Below, piece after piece: positions 60,528 through 64,000 of a stretch of 64,000 bases of DNA. This DNA comes from CAVWCQ01 sp963753545. Lineage in GTDB: Bacteria; Chloroflexota; Anaerolineae; Aggregatilineales; Aggregatilineaceae. The stretch is taken from NCBI GenBank assembly GCA_963753545.1, contig CAVWCQ010000011.1, positions 124,001-188,000 on the forward strand, given 5' to 3'. The position numbers and the translations under genes are program-made. The notes under the pieces are model-generated. The model ran no database searches and had not been told where the DNA came from. It worked only from the letters and a program-made list of their open reading frames with translations. How positions within the stretch are numbered: the first letter of the stretch is position 1; each line of letters opens with the position of its first letter.

Positions 60528-61871
60528 ATGCGTGCCGGGCCACGGATCGAGACGCGGACCTTTGCCATCCTGATCGCCACTCAGATTTTTTCGCTGATCG
60601 GCAGCCGCATGACCGGGATTGCCATCGGCATCAAGATTTTTCGCGATACGGGGAACACCGCGCCGCTGCTGATCGCGGCGTTTTTCGCGGAACTGCCCAG
60701 CATGATGATCGGCAGCCTGACCGGGTTCCTGGCGGATCGCTGGGACCGGCGGCACGTGATCATCCTGGGCGACGTTGGGCAGGCAGTGGGCACGGCGCTG
60801 CTGCTGGTGGGCTTCCTGTCGGGTTCGTTCCGGCTGTGGCATCTTTACGCTGTCGTGCTGCTGCAAGGGATATTCGCGACGCTGCAAAGCCCAGCGAGCA
60901 GCGCTACCATCACCATGCTTGTCCCGGAACGGCACCGGGATCGGGCGAACGGCATCACTGAGATGGGTTTTCCGCTGGCCAGCGCGGTCGCGGCAGGGCT
61001 GGCGGGACTTCTTTATACGATGGTGGGTGTAACGGGCGTGATGGCCTTTGACCTGTTCACCTTTGCTGTCGCTGTGCTGGTCGTCTCCCTGATCACCATC
61101 CCCCGCCCGCCCATCTCCGCCGAAGCGGAAGCGCTGGGCAGCAGTTTTCGGCGGGAACTGCTCGGCGGGTGGCACTATCTGGTACAGCGCAGGGCGCTGC
61201 TGGTCATGGTGATCTACCTCTCCTTCATTTTTTTCCTGATCAACGGACCGCTCGAACTGGCGATCCCCTACATTATCAGCGTGACGGGCAGTGAGTCCGT
61301 GCTGGGCCTGCTGCTGGCGATGATAAATCTTGGCGCATTGGCAGGCGCGGCATCGATCGCGCTGTTCGGGCGCGTACAGCACCGCATACGGGTCATTCTC
61401 GGCTGGTATCTGTTTCATGGCCTGATGCTGATGGCTTATGGCGTGGCGCGGCATCCGATTCTGTTGGGCGCGGCGCTGTTCGCGACTCTGTTCCCGCTGC
61501 CCTTAGCCGGGGCGCTGTTTAACACCATCCTGCAAAACAAAACGCCGCCCGATTTGCAAGGCCGCGTTTTTGCCATCACCGGGCAGCTCTTTACCCTGAT
61601 GACGCCGTTTTCCTTCCTGATCACGGCGCGGCTGGTCGATCATGTCTTGGAGCCTGCCGCGCGCCGTTCCGGCTGGGATATCGTCGCGCCGCTGGTGGGC
61701 CGGGGTGCAGGAGCGGGAATGGGCCTGCTGCTGATCGTGGTCGGCGGGGTGATCATCCTGATCGACGCTGCTGATCATGCAGTCGGCACGCATCCGCCAC
61801 CTGGAAAGCGACTTGCCAAGCTACGAAGCGCAGCAGTAAGATGGAGGGGTTCCCGGCCATCAACAAGGTAG
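60528..61871 (+). CDS. MFS transporter (EntS-like MFS_3), C-terminal frameshift
   Basis: About 437-447 residues with twelve apparent helices. LADRWDRRHVIILGD between helices 2 and 3 is the MFS signature motif; VPERHRDRANGITEMGFPLA is characteristic of the EntS/MefA-like exporters (MFS_3). The substrate is unknown. Near 61775 the frame probably slips; the alternative frame gives SARIRHLESDLPSYEAQQ and a stop at 61837-61839, the usual kind of ending. As written it continues with an Arg-rich tail to 61871. It starts one base after a 25-residue leader frame and is followed closely by the GH43 gene. Confidence 0.85.
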   Translation: MRAGPRIETRTFAILIATQIFSLIGSRMTGIAIGIKIFRDTGNTAPLLIAAFFAELPSMMIGSLTGFLADRWDRRHVIILGDVGQAVGTALLLVGFLSGSFRLWHLYAVVLLQGIFATLQSPASSATITMLVPERHRDRANGITEMGFPLASAVAAGLAGLLYTMVGVTGVMAFDLFTFAVAVLVVSLITIPRPPISAEAEALGSSFRRELLGGWHYLVQRRALLVMVIYLSFIFFLINGPLELAIPYIISVTGSESVLGLLLAMINLGALAGAASIALFGRVQHRIRVILGWYLFHGLMLMAYGVARHPILLGAALFATLFPLPLAGALFNTILQNKTPPDLQGRVFAITGQLFTLMTPFSFLITARLVDHVLEPAARRSGWDIVAPLVGRGAGAGMGLLLIVVGGVIILIDAADHAVGTHPPPGKRLAKLRSAAVRWRGSRPSTR

Positions 61872-61877
61872 CATCCT

Positions 61878-63374
61878 ATGCATTATACAAATCCAATCCT
61901 CCCTGGTTTTTATCCCGATCCCAGCGTCTGCCGTGTGGGAGATGATTATTATCTCGTCACCAGCAGCTTCGAATATTTCCCAGGCGTCCCTATTTTTCAC
62001 AGCCGCGACCTCGTTCACTGGCGGCAGATCGGTCACTGCCTCACGCGACCGAGCCAACTCCCGCTCAGCGGCGCTCCCAGTTCAGGGGGCATTTATGCGC
62101 CGACCATCCGTTACCATAACGGCACGTTTTACATGGTCACGACGAATGTGAGCGGCGGTGGTCATTTTTACGTTCACGCCCAGCAGCCCGAAGGGGAATG
62201 GTCGGAACCGGTTTGGATTTCTACGAGCGGCGAACTGGAATTTTCGATTGATCCGTCCCTCTTCTTTGACGACGATGGAAAGGTTTATTTCACCTGTACG
62301 GGCGCAGGCCAGAAGGTTTACCAGTTTGAAATCGATCTCCCGACGGGCAAAGCGATATCCAAGGCGCAGATGATCTGGCCCGGCACAGGCGGAAAATATC
62401 CGGAGGGGCCGCATCTTTATCAGATCAACGGCCTGTATTATCTGCTGTCAGCGGAAGGCGGGACGGAATACGGGCATTTCGAAACGATAGCGCGGGCGGA
62501 CAACCCCTGGGGGCCGTTTGAGGGATGTCCCCATAACCCGATCCTGACGCATCGCAGCATCGAGCATCCCATTCAGGCGACCGGACACGCGGAGCTTATT
62601 GAGGCGCACAATGGATCGTGGTGGCTGGTCTTTTTGGCGGTGCGACCGCATGGGTATCCACCTGTTTATCATCTGGGGCGGGAAACGTATCTGGCTCCGG
62701 TTCGCTGGACAGCCGACGGTTGGCCTATCGTGGGCAAGGTTGATCTGGTCATGAACGCCGATCTGCTGCCCCAGCACCCCTGGGATCAAACTCCATCCAG
62801 CCGGGATGATTTCGACTCGCCGCACCTGCGGATGGAGTGGAATTTCCGCCGGAATCCCCAGCCAGCCAGTTGGTCGTTAACGGATCGCCCCGGCTGGCTC
62901 CGGCTCAGCGGGTCTGCGGCGACGCTGGATGATCCCGAACTAACCGCGTTCGTGGGACGCCGCCAGCAGCATTTCGACTGCACCGCCACCGCCTACCTGG
63001 ATTATCAGCCTGCGGATCGAGATGAAGAAGCGGGGCTGACCGTGCTGATGAACGAACGCCATCACTACGAGATTGGTCTCAGGCGGATCGATGGGCAACG
63101 TCACGTGATCGTGCGGCGGCGGATTGGCAGCCTGGTTGCCGTTGTCGCTCAAGCAGCCATTCCTGATGGGCCTGTGATTCTCGGCATTCAGGCGGATCAG
63201 GAGCAGTACCAGTTTTTCTATTCCGCGGCGGCCCACGAACCAACCACTCTTGCCTCTGGGGAAACGCGTTATTTATCAACCGAAGTGGCGGGCGGTTTTA
63301 CGGGAGTCTATATGGGGATGTACGTGCAGGGAACTACCCCGGCGTACTTTGACTGGTTTGATTATGAAGCTTGA
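61878..63374 (+). CDS. GH43 beta-xylosidase/arabinofuranosidase
   Basis: A 498-residue five-bladed propeller glycosidase. MHYTNPILPGFYPDPSVCRV holds the catalytic base Asp (DPSV), SIDPSLFFDDDG the pKa-modulating Asp, and KYPEGPHLYQINGLYYLL the acid Glu. A C-terminal beta-sandwich (from about residue 310; LRMEWNFRRNPQPASWSL) is the typical GH43 xylosidase C-domain. It has no signal peptide, so it acts on imported xylo- or arabino-oligosaccharides. It starts shortly after the MFS gene; the probable operon suggests transport and breakdown of plant-type sugars. Confidence 0.94.
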   Translation: MHYTNPILPGFYPDPSVCRVGDDYYLVTSSFEYFPGVPIFHSRDLVHWRQIGHCLTRPSQLPLSGAPSSGGIYAPTIRYHNGTFYMVTTNVSGGGHFYVHAQQPEGEWSEPVWISTSGELEFSIDPSLFFDDDGKVYFTCTGAGQKVYQFEIDLPTGKAISKAQMIWPGTGGKYPEGPHLYQINGLYYLLSAEGGTEYGHFETIARADNPWGPFEGCPHNPILTHRSIEHPIQATGHAELIEAHNGSWWLVFLAVRPHGYPPVYHLGRETYLAPVRWTADGWPIVGKVDLVMNADLLPQHPWDQTPSSRDDFDSPHLRMEWNFRRNPQPASWSLTDRPGWLRLSGSAATLDDPELTAFVGRRQQHFDCTATAYLDYQPADRDEEAGLTVLMNERHHYEIGLRRIDGQRHVIVRRRIGSLVAVVAQAAIPDGPVILGIQADQEQYQFFYSAAAHEPTTLASGETRYLSTEVAGGFTGVYMGMYVQGTTPAYFDWFDYEA

Positions 63375-63419
63375 GTGCCGAGGCCAGGCGCGGTAAGCAG
63401 CTAACGCGTTGAGGGGGAA

Positions 63420-63737
63420 ATGATGACAACGGTAGAGTTCTTTTTCCTCATTTTTGGTGTATTGGCCCTGCTGGGAGGAATCGAGGCGGTGCGCTCTCAC
63501 CGCGCTACCCTCTCCAACACGGCTGGAGAAATCGAAGTCGAGGGGCGTCAGGCGTTCGGGCACGGCCTGATCGCATTGGCGTCGGGCAGCATCACCCTGA
63601 TTGGGTTGGCGGTTGGATCAAAACCACTGGCAATGGTCGGTTTTATGGGGATCATCCTGGGAAGCACAGCCCTCGCCCTGATCACGATCACACATGAGGC
63701 GGTGCAAGGCTACCGGGCAAAAAAGAAGGCCAAATAG
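63420..63737 (+). CDS. Small membrane protein, unknown
   Basis: A 105-residue protein. Helix 1 is FFFLIFGVLALLGGIEAV. A charged middle stretch (SNTAGEIEVEGRQAFGHG) leads to helices LIALASGSITLIGLAVG and MVGFMGIILGSTALALI, then a basic tail AKKKAK. No family is recognised. Basic residues at the end suggest a cytoplasmic C-terminus. GAGGGGGAA precedes the ATG. Gene calling is supported by the frame length and by the hairpin after its stop. Confidence 0.65.
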   Translation: MMTTVEFFFLIFGVLALLGGIEAVRSHRATLSNTAGEIEVEGRQAFGHGLIALASGSITLIGLAVGSKPLAMVGFMGIILGSTALALITITHEAVQGYRAKKKAK

Positions 63738-63762
63738 GGGCGCATGGCAAACATACGCCCCT
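63736..63762. terminator. Hairpin between convergent genes
   Basis: AGGGGCG and CGCCCCT with an inner ATG/CAT pairing form a stem around GCAAA. It is a GTAGGGGCG-family repeat placed where two genes converge, so it may end both transcripts. Confidence 0.6.
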
Positions 63763-63773
63763 CGTGTTGGTCA

Positions 63774-64000
63774 TCAGCCCAACTTAAACACAGGATGTTT
63801 CGCCGCTTCATTGGCAAACGCCTCGGCGGGCGCGGCATAATGCGTGTCAAAATAGGGGCGGGTGATCGGAGCCACCTGGACATATTTCTTCAGAATCGAG
63901 GCGCTCTCTTTCGGATCATTCAGTTCGATGATCTTCAGCGTCTCGATCTTACGCCCCCGCCGGATCGTCACTTCCCCGGCAGCGCGCGCATTCTTCACCC
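63774..64000 (-). CDS. Ddn-like deazaflavin-dependent nitroreductase, 5'-partial
   Basis: The C-terminal 75 residues of a split-barrel protein, with WVKNARAAGEVTIRRGRK, PITRPYFDTHYAAPAEAFAN and HPVFKLG. This matches the end of nitroreductase/DUF385 (Ddn) proteins, which use F420H2. The N-terminus lies beyond the window. Together with the LLM and PPOX genes it points to F420 use in this organism (inference). Confidence 0.75.
   Translation of the reverse strand, partial: VKNARAAGEVTIRRGRKIETLKIIELNDPKESASILKKYVQVAPITRPYFDTHYAAPAEAFANEAAKHPVFKLG

Overview
The window is a GC-rich bacterial chromosome segment. No rRNA or marker gene fixes the taxonomy. The gene mix (F420-type LLM and PPOX enzymes, a Rab-like small GTPase, M3 and M32 peptidases, BMP and SBP3 binding proteins, several glycosidases, and intergenic repeats of the GTAGGGGCG and CCCTCTCC..GGGTGAGG kinds) most resembles Chloroflexota, perhaps Anaerolineae. 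That assignment is inference.

Layout. 0-11 kb: a zinc metallopeptidase, two tRNA-Ser genes, a PH-domain membrane protein, a methyltransferase, a class A penicillin-binding protein, DUF1328 and PPOX genes, then a leftward group VOC dioxygenase > LLM oxidoreductase > PepF-like peptidase. 11-19 kb: a decayed and an intact histidine kinase, a frameshifted EF-Ts gene, an IS4-type remnant, an MFS transporter, an M32 carboxypeptidase and RsgA. 19-32 kb: a polymer-forming membrane protein, a beta-propeller protein, a sirtuin, two methyltransferases (one Pcm), a Rab-like GTPase with an unknown partner, a phosphatase and fructosamine kinase pair, a GH13 enzyme and thioredoxin reductase. 32-39 kb: a very long FtsK/SpoIIIE translocase with repetitive disordered regions. 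39-48 kb: PcrA/UvrD, an APH kinase, small enzymes, an AT-rich Sll1717-type P-loop ATPase and a secreted SH3/beta-lactamase-fold protein. 48-55 kb: an ABC transporter whose lipoprotein fuses two BMP domains to an SBP3 domain, followed by a permease with a roughly 430-residue external insert and an ATPase. 55-64 kb: a VapBC-like pair and a carbohydrate block (GH1, GH13, MFS, GH43).

Two themes run through the window. First, at least a dozen genes carry single-base frameshifts, many in homopolymers. Residual indel error in the assembly is the most economical explanation for most of them, so these genes are probably intact in the organism. Second, intergenic space is crowded with dispersed repeats. 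One is a composite element with TGATCA and CTAAC motifs, found in three gaps (about 5.7, 19.3 and 44.4 kb), which I do not recognise.

The most distinctive system is the transporter at 48.6-55.1 kb. Nucleoside-type (BMP) and amino-acid-type (SBP3) binding domains sit on one lipoprotein beside an amino-acid-type permease and ATPase. The BMP part is an almost exact tandem duplication that must be checked against misassembly.
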